In this document: one piece after another, positions 41,594-49,991 of the stretch
Layout of the letters: each line of letters starts with the position of its first letter
Position numbering within the stretch: position 1 is the stretch's first letter
Assembly (NCBI GenBank): GCA_934254675.1
Contig: CAKQLP010000010.1
Location: 1-54,072, forward strand
Length of the DNA: 54,072 nucleotides
Direction: 5' to 3'
Origin: an uncultured Alphaproteobacteria bacterium
GTDB taxonomy: Bacteria > Pseudomonadota > Alphaproteobacteria > RF32 > CAG-239
Program-made: the position numbers and the translations under genes
Notes under the pieces: model-generated
What the model was told of the DNA's origin: nothing
What the model saw: only the letters and a program-made list of their open reading frames with translations
The model's database searches: none

Positions 41594-42019
41594 ATGGCTG
41601 CTTCAATTGTTTTACCACCTAACTATAAACCTTCTGCCGATGAAGAATATATGAATGACATGCAGTTGGAATATTTTCGCCAAAAGCTTGAAAATTGGAA
41701 AAAATCCATTGTTTCTCAATCTATTGACACTTTAGAAGATTTACGTCAGGGCGGTTTAAACCAACCTGATGAAATCGACCGCGCCTCGATGGAAACAGAT
41801 AAATCTCTGGATTTACGCACAAAAGACCGTATCCGCAAGCTTATTTCTAAAATTGACGAAGCCCTTGATCGTATTGAAGACGGAACTTACGGCTATTGTG
41901 AAGAAACCGGCGAACCTATCGGTTTGGACAGATTGGAAGCACGTCCGGTTGCCACACTTTCTATTGAAGCGCAAGAACGTCACGAGCGTATGGAAAAAAC
42001 TTATGACGATGAGGCATAA
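41594..42019 (+). CDS. dksA: RNA polymerase-binding transcription factor DksA
   Basis: The 141-residue protein has the DksA coiled coil (residues about 15-100) with the tip region, and the zinc-finger region GYCEETGEPIGLDRLEARPV with a single Cys, as usual in alphaproteobacterial DksA. With ppGpp it resets rRNA promoter activity. AGGAG lies seven bases before the start. It leads an eight-gene operon with maf, rng, yacG, mlaEFD and a lipoprotein. Confidence 0.95.
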   Translation: MAASIVLPPNYKPSADEEYMNDMQLEYFRQKLENWKKSIVSQSIDTLEDLRQGGLNQPDEIDRASMETDKSLDLRTKDRIRKLISKIDEALDRIEDGTYGYCEETGEPIGLDRLEARPVATLSIEAQERHERMEKTYDDEA

Positions 42020-42025
42020 CGCCCC

Positions 42026-42601
42026 ATGGCTGAAACAAAAGATTTTATCTTAGCATCAGGTTCGCCGCAACGCATTGCTTTGTTGCGGCAAATTGCTTAT
42101 GAACCTAAAAAAATAACGCCGGCAGATATTTGCGAAGATTGTCTGCCGCATGAAGACCCGTTGCCATATGTGCGGAGAATGGCTTTGGAAAAGGCACAGA
42201 AAATAGCTGCCGACAATCCAAATGAAAATATCTTAGCTTGCGACACCGTTGTTGCCGTTGGCAAAAGAATTTTGCATAAATCTCGCAACGACGAAGAGCA
42301 GACAAAAGTTATGAACTTGCTGTCGGGACGCACTCATCGCGTTATCAGTTCTGTGTGCCTTATTAATAAAAAAGGCAAAATCTCTCAAAGAACAGTTTGT
42401 TCTAAAATCACAATGAAAAAATTGACGCCCGATGAAATTAAAAGCTATGTTCAAGGCGGCGAATGGCATGGTGTCTGCGGTTACCGCATAGACGGAACTC
42501 TAGCCGGCTATGTCTGCCGCATTTTAGGGTCTTACAGCGGCATTATTGGCTTACCGCTTTATGAAACATTAAATTTACTAAAAGGGGAGAATATCCGATG
42601 A
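42026..42601 (+). CDS. maf: Maf-family nucleoside triphosphate pyrophosphatase
   Basis: The 191-residue protein opens with FILASGSPQRIALLRQ, followed by ACDTVVAVGKRIL (the DT(V) motif) and LSGRTHRV. The specificity residues are SPQR, as in the YhdE/Maf group that hydrolyses dTTP/UTP. It begins 6 bp after dksA and overlaps the next gene by 4 bp. Confidence 0.93.
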   Translation: MAETKDFILASGSPQRIALLRQIAYEPKKITPADICEDCLPHEDPLPYVRRMALEKAQKIAADNPNENILACDTVVAVGKRILHKSRNDEEQTKVMNLLSGRTHRVISSVCLINKKGKISQRTVCSKITMKKLTPDEIKSYVQGGEWHGVCGYRIDGTLAGYVCRILGSYSGIIGLPLYETLNLLKGENIR

Positions 42602-43761
42602 AAGCAGAAAAAATCATATTTGACCGCAACGATGAAGCGTCGGGGATTGCTGTTTTTGATGAAACAGGTTTAATGGAAATTGATATTTATAATGAAAACC
42701 GCGCCTTGGAAGGTAATGTTTATCTCGGTCGAATCAGTAAAAAAATAAGCTTGGCAAACGACCGTACCGGTTTTATGGTCAATATTGGCGATGGGCATGA
42801 GGCTTTCTTAAATTCATATGAACCCTCACTGAAAGAAGCCAATATGAATGAAGGACAAAGCGTTGTTGTTCAAGTCGCTCAAGAAAAAAGAGCTGAAAAA
42901 GGCGCCAAAGTCGTCCGCAATGTCCAATTAGCCGGCGTTTATCTGGTTTATTGTCCATTCAAATTTGATGTTGATGTTTCTTCTAAAATAGAAGACATTG
43001 AAAAAGCAAACACTTGTCGAAAAATAGTTCAAGACCATTGCTTGGAACAAGAAGGATGGATTTTACGCACGGCAGTTACCGAAGCCACCGAAGCTCAGCT
43101 TTTGGAAGAAATGACAGTACTGCGCGACACTTATGAAAACATTCGCAAGAAAGCCCGTACCTTGACAGCTCCGGCAGTTTTATACACCAAAGAAAGCCCG
43201 TTATTTGAATATATTCGCCGCTATAAAGACAGCCTGAAAGAAATTGTCGTTGATTCTCCGAAACTGAAAGAACAGGTTGAAAAAGTTTTTGACGGCACTG
43301 TAACTTTGCAAAAAGAGGCTTTTGAAACATTCGGCATAGACGACGCCATTGTCGAAGCCTTAAACCGCACCGTAAAATTAAAACACGGCGGTAATATTCA
43401 TATTGAAGAAACACGTGCATTTGTAGCAATTGATGTTGACAGCGCAGGCAAAAAAAATGTCGGTGAAATTGACAGCCTGAACATTGAAGCTGCTAAAGAA
43501 ATCTCCCGTCAAATCAGATTGCGCAACTTATCCGGAAAAATCATTATAGACTTTGCAGGTTCTTCCGAATATCGTTTTATGAAAAAAGTCATTGAAACCT
43601 TGGAAGAAGAACTTGCCGATGATATATGTCATAGCAGAGTTTTGGGACTGAGCCGCGGCGGAAATATTGAAATTTTGCGCCAACGCCGTCGTCCGAGCCT
43701 GAGAGATTTATACACGGTTGAATGTCCGACTTGCAACGGAACCGGAAGAGTGGAGCCATAA
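42598..43761 (+). CDS. rng: Ribonuclease G/E family protein
   Basis: The 387-residue protein lacks the long C-terminal scaffold of RNase E. It contains the S1-like region (GNVYLGRISKKISLANDRTGFMVNIGDGHEAFL), the DNase-I-like catalytic block with FVAIDVDSAGKKNV (catalytic Asp) and IIIDFAGSSE, and the CPTCNGTG zinc-link motif. It is shorter than E. coli RNase G (489), largely in the middle region. It starts with an ATGA overlap with maf. Confidence 0.88.
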   Translation: MKAEKIIFDRNDEASGIAVFDETGLMEIDIYNENRALEGNVYLGRISKKISLANDRTGFMVNIGDGHEAFLNSYEPSLKEANMNEGQSVVVQVAQEKRAEKGAKVVRNVQLAGVYLVYCPFKFDVDVSSKIEDIEKANTCRKIVQDHCLEQEGWILRTAVTEATEAQLLEEMTVLRDTYENIRKKARTLTAPAVLYTKESPLFEYIRRYKDSLKEIVVDSPKLKEQVEKVFDGTVTLQKEAFETFGIDDAIVEALNRTVKLKHGGNIHIEETRAFVAIDVDSAGKKNVGEIDSLNIEAAKEISRQIRLRNLSGKIIIDFAGSSEYRFMKKVIETLEEELADDICHSRVLGLSRGGNIEILRQRRRPSLRDLYTVECPTCNGTGRVEP

Positions 43762-43764
43762 ACA

Positions 43765-43980
43765 ATGGAAAATGTCATCAAAACACATAAATGTCCAATT
43801 TGTCACAAACTGTGCGCCGATGACAAATATGCTCCGTTTTGTTCCAAACGCTGCGCCGACATAGACTTGGGACGTTGGTTCAATGGTGACTATTCCGTTC
43901 CGCTTGAAACATTAGATGAAATGGAAACCGAAGAGCTGTATGAAGCATTGGAGCAACACAATGACAAAAGCGGCGAATAA
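43765..43980 (+). CDS. yacG: DNA gyrase inhibitor YacG
   Basis: The 71-residue zinc protein has the pattern CPICHKLC...FCSKRCADIDLGRWFNGDYSV, the four zinc ligands (CxxC...CxxxC) and DLGRWxxGxY motif of YacG. It lies 3 bp after rng and overlaps mlaE by 20 bp. The rng-yacG neighbourhood is a familiar alphaproteobacterial order. Confidence 0.95.
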   Translation: MENVIKTHKCPICHKLCADDKYAPFCSKRCADIDLGRWFNGDYSVPLETLDEMETEELYEALEQHNDKSGE

Positions 43981-45097
43981 ACAAACTTCGGAAGTAACTT
44001 TACATACGGATAACAATTGTTTGGCGGTTTGTTTTGCCGGAAACTTTAAACAATTTGACGGAACTGCGGATTTAGCTAAAATTCGTAGTTCTGTCAAAAA
44101 AAATCCAAGCAAAATTTGTTTCAACTCTTCGCAATTGGGTGAATGGGATTCTTCACTGCTTTTAATTATTTTTGAAACTGTGAAATTAGCCCGACAACAA
44201 AAAATTGCGACTGATTTGAAAAGCTTGCCAAATAATATCCAAGATTTAATAAATTTAGCTTTTGAAGTTAACCGCTCACCAAATAAATCGTCGGAATCTC
44301 ATTTAGGCTTTATTGAAAATATTGGTTTTCACACCATAAATCTTTGCCGTATTTCAACTAAAGTTATCCATTTTTGCCTCCAAGCCTTTGGCGCAATCGG
44401 TCGCTTGTTTACGGCCGCCACAGTTATGCGGAAAAAGGACTTTTTAACGGCTTTAAATGATTGTGGTCCGCAAGCTTTAGCCATTGTTTCACTCATCAGC
44501 TTTTTAGTGGGATTGATTCTTGCCTTTGTCGGTGGCGTTCAACTACAAGAATTTGGCGCGCAAATTTATATTGCCAGTTTAGTCACCATTGGAATGTGTC
44601 GCATTATGGGAGCAATTATGGTGGGTATTATCATGGCCGGTCGCACCGGTTCTTCTTACGCCGCCGCTCTTGGCACAATGCAGGTAAACGAGGAACTCGA
44701 CGCGTTGGAAACAATGGGACTGTCGCGCATAGATTTTTTAGTGTTGCCGCGTTTATTGGCTTTGGTTATTGCCATGCCTATTCTCACAATGCTGTCCGAT
44801 TTTATGGGAATGGTCGGCGGAGCATTTGTCGGAGTGGTTCTGATTGGTTTGCCTTATCAGGAATATTGGAAATATGCCTTTAATGCCTTTCATTTAAACA
44901 ACTTTTTGGTCGGTCTGTTTCACAGTTTGTGTTTTGGCGTTATCATTGCTTTGTGTGGTTGTTATCAGGGAATAAACTGCGGACGCAACTCTGATAGCGT
45001 TGGATTAGCCACTACTCGTTCTGTGGTTTGCGCCATTGTCTGGATGATTGTGGTCACTGGAATTATCACGGTAATTTGTCAGGAGTTGGATATATGA
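43961..45097 (+). CDS. mlaE: MlaE-family ABC transporter permease with N-terminal STAS-like domain
   Basis: The 378-residue protein (start at 43961, GGAG seven bases upstream) has an N-terminal region of about 120 residues resembling a STAS domain (KICFNSSQLGEWDSSLLLII) and a MlaE permease domain: QALAIVSLISFLVGLILAFV, MVGIIMAGRTGSSYAAALGT, EELDALETMGLSRIDFLVLP. The fused STAS may replace MlaB, for which no separate gene is seen. With MlaF and MlaD it moves phospholipids across the envelope. Confidence 0.93.
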   Translation: MTKAANKQTSEVTLHTDNNCLAVCFAGNFKQFDGTADLAKIRSSVKKNPSKICFNSSQLGEWDSSLLLIIFETVKLARQQKIATDLKSLPNNIQDLINLAFEVNRSPNKSSESHLGFIENIGFHTINLCRISTKVIHFCLQAFGAIGRLFTAATVMRKKDFLTALNDCGPQALAIVSLISFLVGLILAFVGGVQLQEFGAQIYIASLVTIGMCRIMGAIMVGIIMAGRTGSSYAAALGTMQVNEELDALETMGLSRIDFLVLPRLLALVIAMPILTMLSDFMGMVGGAFVGVVLIGLPYQEYWKYAFNAFHLNNFLVGLFHSLCFGVIIALCGCYQGINCGRNSDSVGLATTRSVVCAIVWMIVVTGIITVICQELDI

Positions 45098-45861
45098 CAA
45101 CAATCATTGAAGCAAATAATCTGACAATGGGATACGGCAATTTCATTTTACAGAAAAATGCCGATTTTGTGGTAAACAAGGGCGATATTTTTATTATAAT
45201 GGGCGGTAGCGGTTGCGGAAAAAGCAGTATGCTCCGCGTGTTGACCGGCTTATTGCCACCGCTGGCGGGCGATGTAATCATTGATGGCGAAAACCTCTAT
45301 AAAACCACCCCGAAACAACTTGAAAAAATTCGCCAAAAATCAGGGATTCTCTATCAAAGCGGAGCCCTTTTCAGTTCAATGACTTTGGCCGAAAACATTG
45401 CTCTTCCCTTACAGCAATATTCAACCTATTCCGAAGCGGAAATAAAAGAACTGGCATCCCTAAAATTATCGTTGGTCGGACTAACCGGATTCGATGATTT
45501 TTATCCGTCGGAAATTAGCGGCGGAATGAAAAAACGCGCCGGCTTAGCCCGCGCCCTGGCTCTTGATCCGGAAATTGTTTATTTTGATGAACCCTCGGCC
45601 GGATTAGACCCGATAAGTTCCCGCAATTTAGACAATCTTATTATAGAAATCAATCAAAGCTTGGGCACTACTATTGTGGTTGTCACGCACGAACTGGCTT
45701 CTATCTTTGCCATTGGCACCAATTCCATTTTTTTGGACCCGAGCAGTAAAAGTATTTTAGCGCGAGGAAACCCGCAGGATATTCTCAAAAATCCGCCGAA
45801 TGACGAAGTTTTTGAATTTTTAACCAGAGGAAATAAAAATGCAGAAAAACACCACATATAA
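45094..45861 (+). CDS. mlaF: MlaF-family ABC transporter ATP-binding protein
   Basis: The 255-residue ATPase has Walker A IMGGSGCGKSSMLR, Q-loop, the signature ISGGMKKRAGLARALAL and Walker B EIVYFDEPSAGLDPI, with the GGMKKR variant typical of MlaF. The start overlaps mlaE by 4 bp and AGGAG precedes it. Confidence 0.95.
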   Translation: MTTIIEANNLTMGYGNFILQKNADFVVNKGDIFIIMGGSGCGKSSMLRVLTGLLPPLAGDVIIDGENLYKTTPKQLEKIRQKSGILYQSGALFSSMTLAENIALPLQQYSTYSEAEIKELASLKLSLVGLTGFDDFYPSEISGGMKKRAGLARALALDPEIVYFDEPSAGLDPISSRNLDNLIIEINQSLGTTIVVVTHELASIFAIGTNSIFLDPSSKSILARGNPQDILKNPPNDEVFEFLTRGNKNAEKHHI

Positions 45862-46621
45862 AATGGTAGGACTTTTTGTTTTAACCGGTTTTTTAGTTTT
45901 TGCCGCCATTATCTTTCATTATGTCGGTAAAAAGTTTTCTTCCGATGATTCGCAATATGTCGTTTTGTACTTTGAAGAATCCATACAAGGGCTGAATGTA
46001 GGTTCTTCTGTGGTTTTCAAAGGAGTTGAAGTCGGTCAGGTCGCTAAAATAAGCCTTATCACCAACTTGCAAAACGGGACATTCAAAATGCCGGTATTCA
46101 TCACCTTTAAGCAAAATCGCTCTTTCAAAATGAAAGACGGAAAAGATGCCACCGCGCAAGAAATTTTGCATACTTTAATAGAAAAAGGTTTGCGGGCACG
46201 TTTAATCAGTGCCAACTACTTAACCGGACAATTGATGATTGAGTTGGATATGGACCCGAGCACACCGGCCATTTTGCGAGGCACCGGTGAGCATTTGGAA
46301 ATTCCGACTGTCATTTCCTCTATTGGAATGATATCTAAAGATTTACAGGAAATTCCATTCCGCGAAAATATGATGCAACTCGGCAATTTATTAAAAGAAC
46401 TTGACGAAAGTTTGCCGCCGATTATGGAAAACTTATATAAAATCACCGATAAAACCGATAAACTTTTGGATAGCAAAGCCAATGAAGCCTCAAAAACCAT
46501 TACAAATTTCAATGCAATGATAGAGCAAATGACCCGCGCCGGACGTTCGGTTCAAAATTTGGCCGACTATCTCGAACGCCACCCTGAAGCAATGTTACAA
46601 GGAAAAAGGAGACCAAAATGA
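45839..46621 (+). CDS. mlaD: MlaD-family (MCE domain) lipid transport protein
   Basis: The 260-residue protein has an N-terminal membrane anchor (MVGLFVLTGFLVFAAIIFHY) and one MCE domain (YFEESIQGLNVGSSVVFKGV, EVGQVAKISL...RARLISANYLTGQLMIEL). The long C-terminal helical tail would form the periplasmic coil. It overlaps mlaF by 23 bp. Periplasmic hexamers of MlaD hand lipids to MlaC, whose gene is at 21166-21846. Confidence 0.93.
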   Translation: MQKNTTYKMVGLFVLTGFLVFAAIIFHYVGKKFSSDDSQYVVLYFEESIQGLNVGSSVVFKGVEVGQVAKISLITNLQNGTFKMPVFITFKQNRSFKMKDGKDATAQEILHTLIEKGLRARLISANYLTGQLMIELDMDPSTPAILRGTGEHLEIPTVISSIGMISKDLQEIPFRENMMQLGNLLKELDESLPPIMENLYKITDKTDKLLDSKANEASKTITNFNAMIEQMTRAGRSVQNLADYLERHPEAMLQGKRRPK

Positions 46622-47184
46622 AAATTTTTATAACGATATGCGCCCTACTTTCAATATCCGCCTGTTGTTGGCGTTCTCCCGATGCGTCTTTTTATATGAT
46701 GGACAGCCGCGGCTTAAATAAAATTTCCGATAAACAATTAAGTATTTCGGTGCAAACGATTAATGTTCCGGATTTGTTGGACAGACCTCAACTTATAACC
46801 TATAATTCGGCCAATCAAAAAGTAAATATGTTGGAATTCAGCCGTTGGGGCGAAGCTTTACCGGCCGTGTTGCAAAACACCGTAACCAACGATTTGATTG
46901 CTTATTTACCTAAATCCTACGTCAAGAGCGCGCGCTACGACACCGAAACCCTGCCTTATAATGTTAAGATAGAGATTAATAAAATTGAGGCTTACCGCGG
47001 CGAAAAAGTAAAGTTATCTGTTTGGTGGAATATTTCCAATGTTGACGGAACTATTTTGAAACGCCGCCAAACCAGCTATGAAACGCCGGTTCAAGGTGAA
47101 AGCATCGCCGAATTGGTCAAAGCGGAAAACAACGCCGTACATTTGCTGAGTCAGGACATTGCTCAAACTTTAGCTAAAATGTGA
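46618..47184 (+). CDS. ABC-type transport auxiliary lipoprotein (PqiC-like)
   Basis: The 188-residue lipoprotein has a lipobox ISAC (Cys16) and the ABC_trans_aux fold (LSISVQTINVPDLLDRPQLI, MLEFSRWGEALPAVLQNTVT, NVKIEINKIEAYRGEKVKLS). Such proteins usually accompany PqiAB or MCE transporters and connect them to the outer membrane. Its ATGA overlap with mlaD indicates it works with this Mla system. The stop codon abuts the stop of the convergent nth. Confidence 0.85.
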   Translation: MKIFITICALLSISACCWRSPDASFYMMDSRGLNKISDKQLSISVQTINVPDLLDRPQLITYNSANQKVNMLEFSRWGEALPAVLQNTVTNDLIAYLPKSYVKSARYDTETLPYNVKIEINKIEAYRGEKVKLSVWWNISNVDGTILKRRQTSYETPVQGESIAELVKAENNAVHLLSQDIAQTLAKM

Positions 47185-47820
47185 CTAAACTTTTTTGTCA
47201 TCACAATGACAATAAGCCGATATCGGACACTTTTCGCATAACGGACGCTGCGCCTTGCAGATATATCGCCCAAACAACACCAACCAATGATTGGCGTTTA
47301 TCACATATTTTTCTGGCAAAACCGCCATCAAATCTTTTTCCACGTCCAGCGGCGTTTTTCCTTGACTGAAATCCAGACGATGCGAAATGCGCATAACGTG
47401 GGTATCCACAGCCAATGTCGGTCTATGATACCAAACATTCATAACCACATTAGCCGTTTTACGCCCCACACCCGCCAAAGTGGTCAAAACATCTCTGTCC
47501 GCAGGAACTTCTCCGCCAAAATCCGCAACCAACTGTTGACTCATTGTCAAAATATTTTTGGCTTTGTTATTATAAAGTCCGATGGTTTTGATATATTTTT
47601 TGAGATTATCAATTCCTAAATCAAGCATTTTTTGCGGAGAATCAGCGACCCGAAACAAAGCTTCCGTTGCCTTATTAACACCTTTATCCGTACTTTGAGC
47701 CGAAAGCATAACCGCGACCAACAGCGTATATGGATTATGAAAATGCAGTTCGCATTGCGGATTTGGATTTTCCCGCTCAAAAATCCGCATAATTTCTAAA
47801 GTTTCTTTTGCCGAACGCAT
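47185..47820 (-). CDS. nth: Endonuclease III
   Basis: The 211-residue DNA glycosylase/AP lyase has the helix-hairpin-helix with catalytic Lys (LAGVGRKTANVVMNVWY), the catalytic Asp in LAVDTHVMRISHRL, and a C-terminal [4Fe-4S] site C-x6-C-x2-C-x5-C (CKAQRPLCEKCPISAYC). It removes oxidised pyrimidines. It overlaps the tsaD stop (TAATG). Confidence 0.96.
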   Translation of the reverse strand: MRSAKETLEIMRIFERENPNPQCELHFHNPYTLLVAVMLSAQSTDKGVNKATEALFRVADSPQKMLDLGIDNLKKYIKTIGLYNNKAKNILTMSQQLVADFGGEVPADRDVLTTLAGVGRKTANVVMNVWYHRPTLAVDTHVMRISHRLDFSQGKTPLDVEKDLMAVLPEKYVINANHWLVLFGRYICKAQRPLCEKCPISAYCHCDDKKV

Positions 47821-48896
47821 TAAGCTTTTACTCCGCCGGCTCCGGCGGCTTTAGGCGCGTTTTCATCTAACGGCCAACGCGGACGAGGTTTAAAATCAAG
47901 CGAATTAACAAAACCTTTGCGAAAACGCTCCAAACCTGCCCAAGCTACCATCACACCATTATCCGTGCAAAAACGAATTGGCGGAGCGGCAAATTCCAAA
48001 CCATTTTTTTGAGCCAATTGGTTCAGTTTGCCGCGTAAATATGTGTTTGAAGCCACACCTCCGGAAACCACCAAATGCTGTCCGTTTGGATATTTCTGTT
48101 TAAAATAGGCAATCGCTTTTTCCAACTTGCGAACCAAACAATCGGTCGCGGTCATTTGGAAACAAGCGCAAACATCAGCCACATCTTGCTTTGGTAAAAT
48201 AGCGTGTTCAACTTCTCCATCGGGAGAATAAGATTCAATAATCTTCCGCACCGCTGTTTTTAGGCCGGAAAAGGATAGATTACAATCGCCGGAATTAAGT
48301 AAAGGACGAGGCAACGTAAAGCGCGAATCATTTCCCATTGCCGCCAATTTTTCAATCATCGGCCCCCCGGGATATCCCAAGCCCAGCATTTTTGCCACTT
48401 TATCAAAGGCTTCGCCGGCGGCGTCATCAATTGTTGTACCTAGCCGCTCGTATTCACCAACATTTTTAACCACTAAAATTTGGCAATGTCCGCCAGAAAC
48501 CAATAAAAGCAAATACGGAAATTCCACCGGATTAGCCAAACGAGCGCACAAAGCGTGACCTTCCAAATGATTAACGGCCACAAAAGGTTTGTTTAAAGCC
48601 AAGGCCAAGGCTTTTGCCGTCATCACACCGACAACCACGCCCCCAATCAACCCCGGACCGGAAGAAGCCGCCACGGCATCAATATCATTAAGCGATATTT
48701 TAGCGCGTTCCACACAAGCACTGACAATTTCATCAACGTGCTCCAAATGAGCGCGGGCGGCAATTTCCGGTACAACACCGCCATAACGCTTATGTTCTTC
48801 CTGCGATTGCAACACCTCACCCAATATTTCTTTTTCATCGGTTACCAACGCCGCGCCGGTATCGTCACAACTGCTTTCAATTCCCAAAACAATCAT
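47820..48896 (-). CDS. tsaD: tRNA N6-adenosine threonylcarbamoyltransferase
   Basis: The 358-residue ASKHA-fold protein has MIVLGIESSCDDTGAALV, the metal-binding HLEGHALCARL (residues about 109-119), LLLVSGGHCQILVV and LVVSGGVASNTYLRGKL. With TsaB, TsaE and TsaC it makes t6A37 in ANN-decoding tRNAs. The last 20 residues (PLDENAPKAAGAGGVKA) are a low-complexity tail. Confidence 0.96.
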   Translation of the reverse strand: MIVLGIESSCDDTGAALVTDEKEILGEVLQSQEEHKRYGGVVPEIAARAHLEHVDEIVSACVERAKISLNDIDAVAASSGPGLIGGVVVGVMTAKALALALNKPFVAVNHLEGHALCARLANPVEFPYLLLLVSGGHCQILVVKNVGEYERLGTTIDDAAGEAFDKVAKMLGLGYPGGPMIEKLAAMGNDSRFTLPRPLLNSGDCNLSFSGLKTAVRKIIESYSPDGEVEHAILPKQDVADVCACFQMTATDCLVRKLEKAIAYFKQKYPNGQHLVVSGGVASNTYLRGKLNQLAQKNGLEFAAPPIRFCTDNGVMVAWAGLERFRKGFVNSLDFKPRPRWPLDENAPKAAGAGGVKA

Positions 48897-49001
48897 TTAT
48901 TTATTCCACTATCTTTTTTTTGTTTATTATCTGTAAACTTTTTTTCGTTATAACTATATGAAATATAATCAGACAATTTGTCAAGAAAAAGGATACAGAA
49001 A

Positions 49002-49991
49002 ATGGCTAAAATCGAAAAAGAAGAAGAAGTTACCCCTGTTACGGCAGAGAATGTTGAAAGCAAAAAAAAACAATCTCGTCAAAAAAATTATTCCGCTATC
49101 GTTTGTTTAGTATTATTGCTTTGCTGTGCCGGCTTTGTTACCTACAACATTGAATTAACCAAAACGCTAAACACCGACTTAGCGTCTCAGCTCGCGGCCG
49201 ATTACAATAAAAAAATAAACAATCTCAAAAAACAGTTACAGCAACAAGAAACTTTAATCAATCAGCTACAACAGCCATCTTCGGAAAACTTAACTAAATC
49301 TTCTCCGCTGTCCGAAGAAGATTTGCAACAACTTGCCGCTAAAATTATTCCGCTTTTACCGCAAACCGAAAAAGTTTACGACAACGCACCAATCGTTTCC
49401 ACCAATGTTCCCGCCGCTGTAACAGCTCCGGAAGTTTTGCTTGCCGCCGGGGCACTCACCGTAAAAGGCTTGGCGGAAGACGGCTTGCCGTTTGACTATG
49501 AAACCGAAGTGTTGCAAATTCTGGCCGAAGGCAACGCCACCGCTTTGAATTATATTTCGGCTCTCAAAAAATATGCTGTTTCCGGAATCAAAGGGCGAGC
49601 CATGCTTATCAGTGAATTTAATAAAGTTTATGCCGATTTAAGCCGCCCGCAAATCAACAAAACAACTGAACCGGAAATTCAAGAAACTTGGAATGAAGCT
49701 CTTATGCGCAAATTAAAAGAGTTGGTTGTTTTGAAAAAAAGAGAAAATAAACCGACTCTGGTTTTTCCAAAGACACCGGATGAAATTCACCAATTGGTCA
49801 ACAATGGTGATTTTGCCGAGGCTTTGAACAAAATCCAAACCGACCGCAAATATGGTGACATAAATTCTGCCGAACTCAACGCTTGGATTTTGCAAACTCG
49901 TGACTATCTTGAATTTGAACATTCCGTTAATGGATTGATTATGAATTCGCTAGCCAACTTACATCTAAAAGAAATGGAGAGAACAAAATGA
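49002..49991 (+). CDS. Mitofilin-family (COG4223-like) inner-membrane protein
   Basis: The 329-residue protein (start at 49002, AAGGA upstream) has a charged cytosolic N-terminus, one membrane helix (about residues 30-50, AIVCLVLLLCCAGFVTYNIE), a coiled coil (KKINNLKKQLQQQETLINQL), an Ala/Pro linker and a C-terminal helical domain (DEIHQLVNNGDFAEALNKIQ...LNAWILQTRDYLEF). This is the architecture of alphaproteobacterial Mic60/mitofilin homologs, which shape inner membranes and often lie next to tsaD or hem genes; tsaD is indeed divergent next door. Assignment rests on architecture and context, not on strong motif identity. Confidence 0.7.
   Translation: MAKIEKEEEVTPVTAENVESKKKQSRQKNYSAIVCLVLLLCCAGFVTYNIELTKTLNTDLASQLAADYNKKINNLKKQLQQQETLINQLQQPSSENLTKSSPLSEEDLQQLAAKIIPLLPQTEKVYDNAPIVSTNVPAAVTAPEVLLAAGALTVKGLAEDGLPFDYETEVLQILAEGNATALNYISALKKYAVSGIKGRAMLISEFNKVYADLSRPQINKTTEPEIQETWNEALMRKLKELVVLKKRENKPTLVFPKTPDEIHQLVNNGDFAEALNKIQTDRKYGDINSAELNAWILQTRDYLEFEHSVNGLIMNSLANLHLKEMERTK

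Noticed and set aside
41594..42019. DksA with only one zinc-finger Cys as a possible defect
   Set aside because: Alphaproteobacterial DksA proteins commonly have this reduced-Cys form, so it is not evidence of loss of function.
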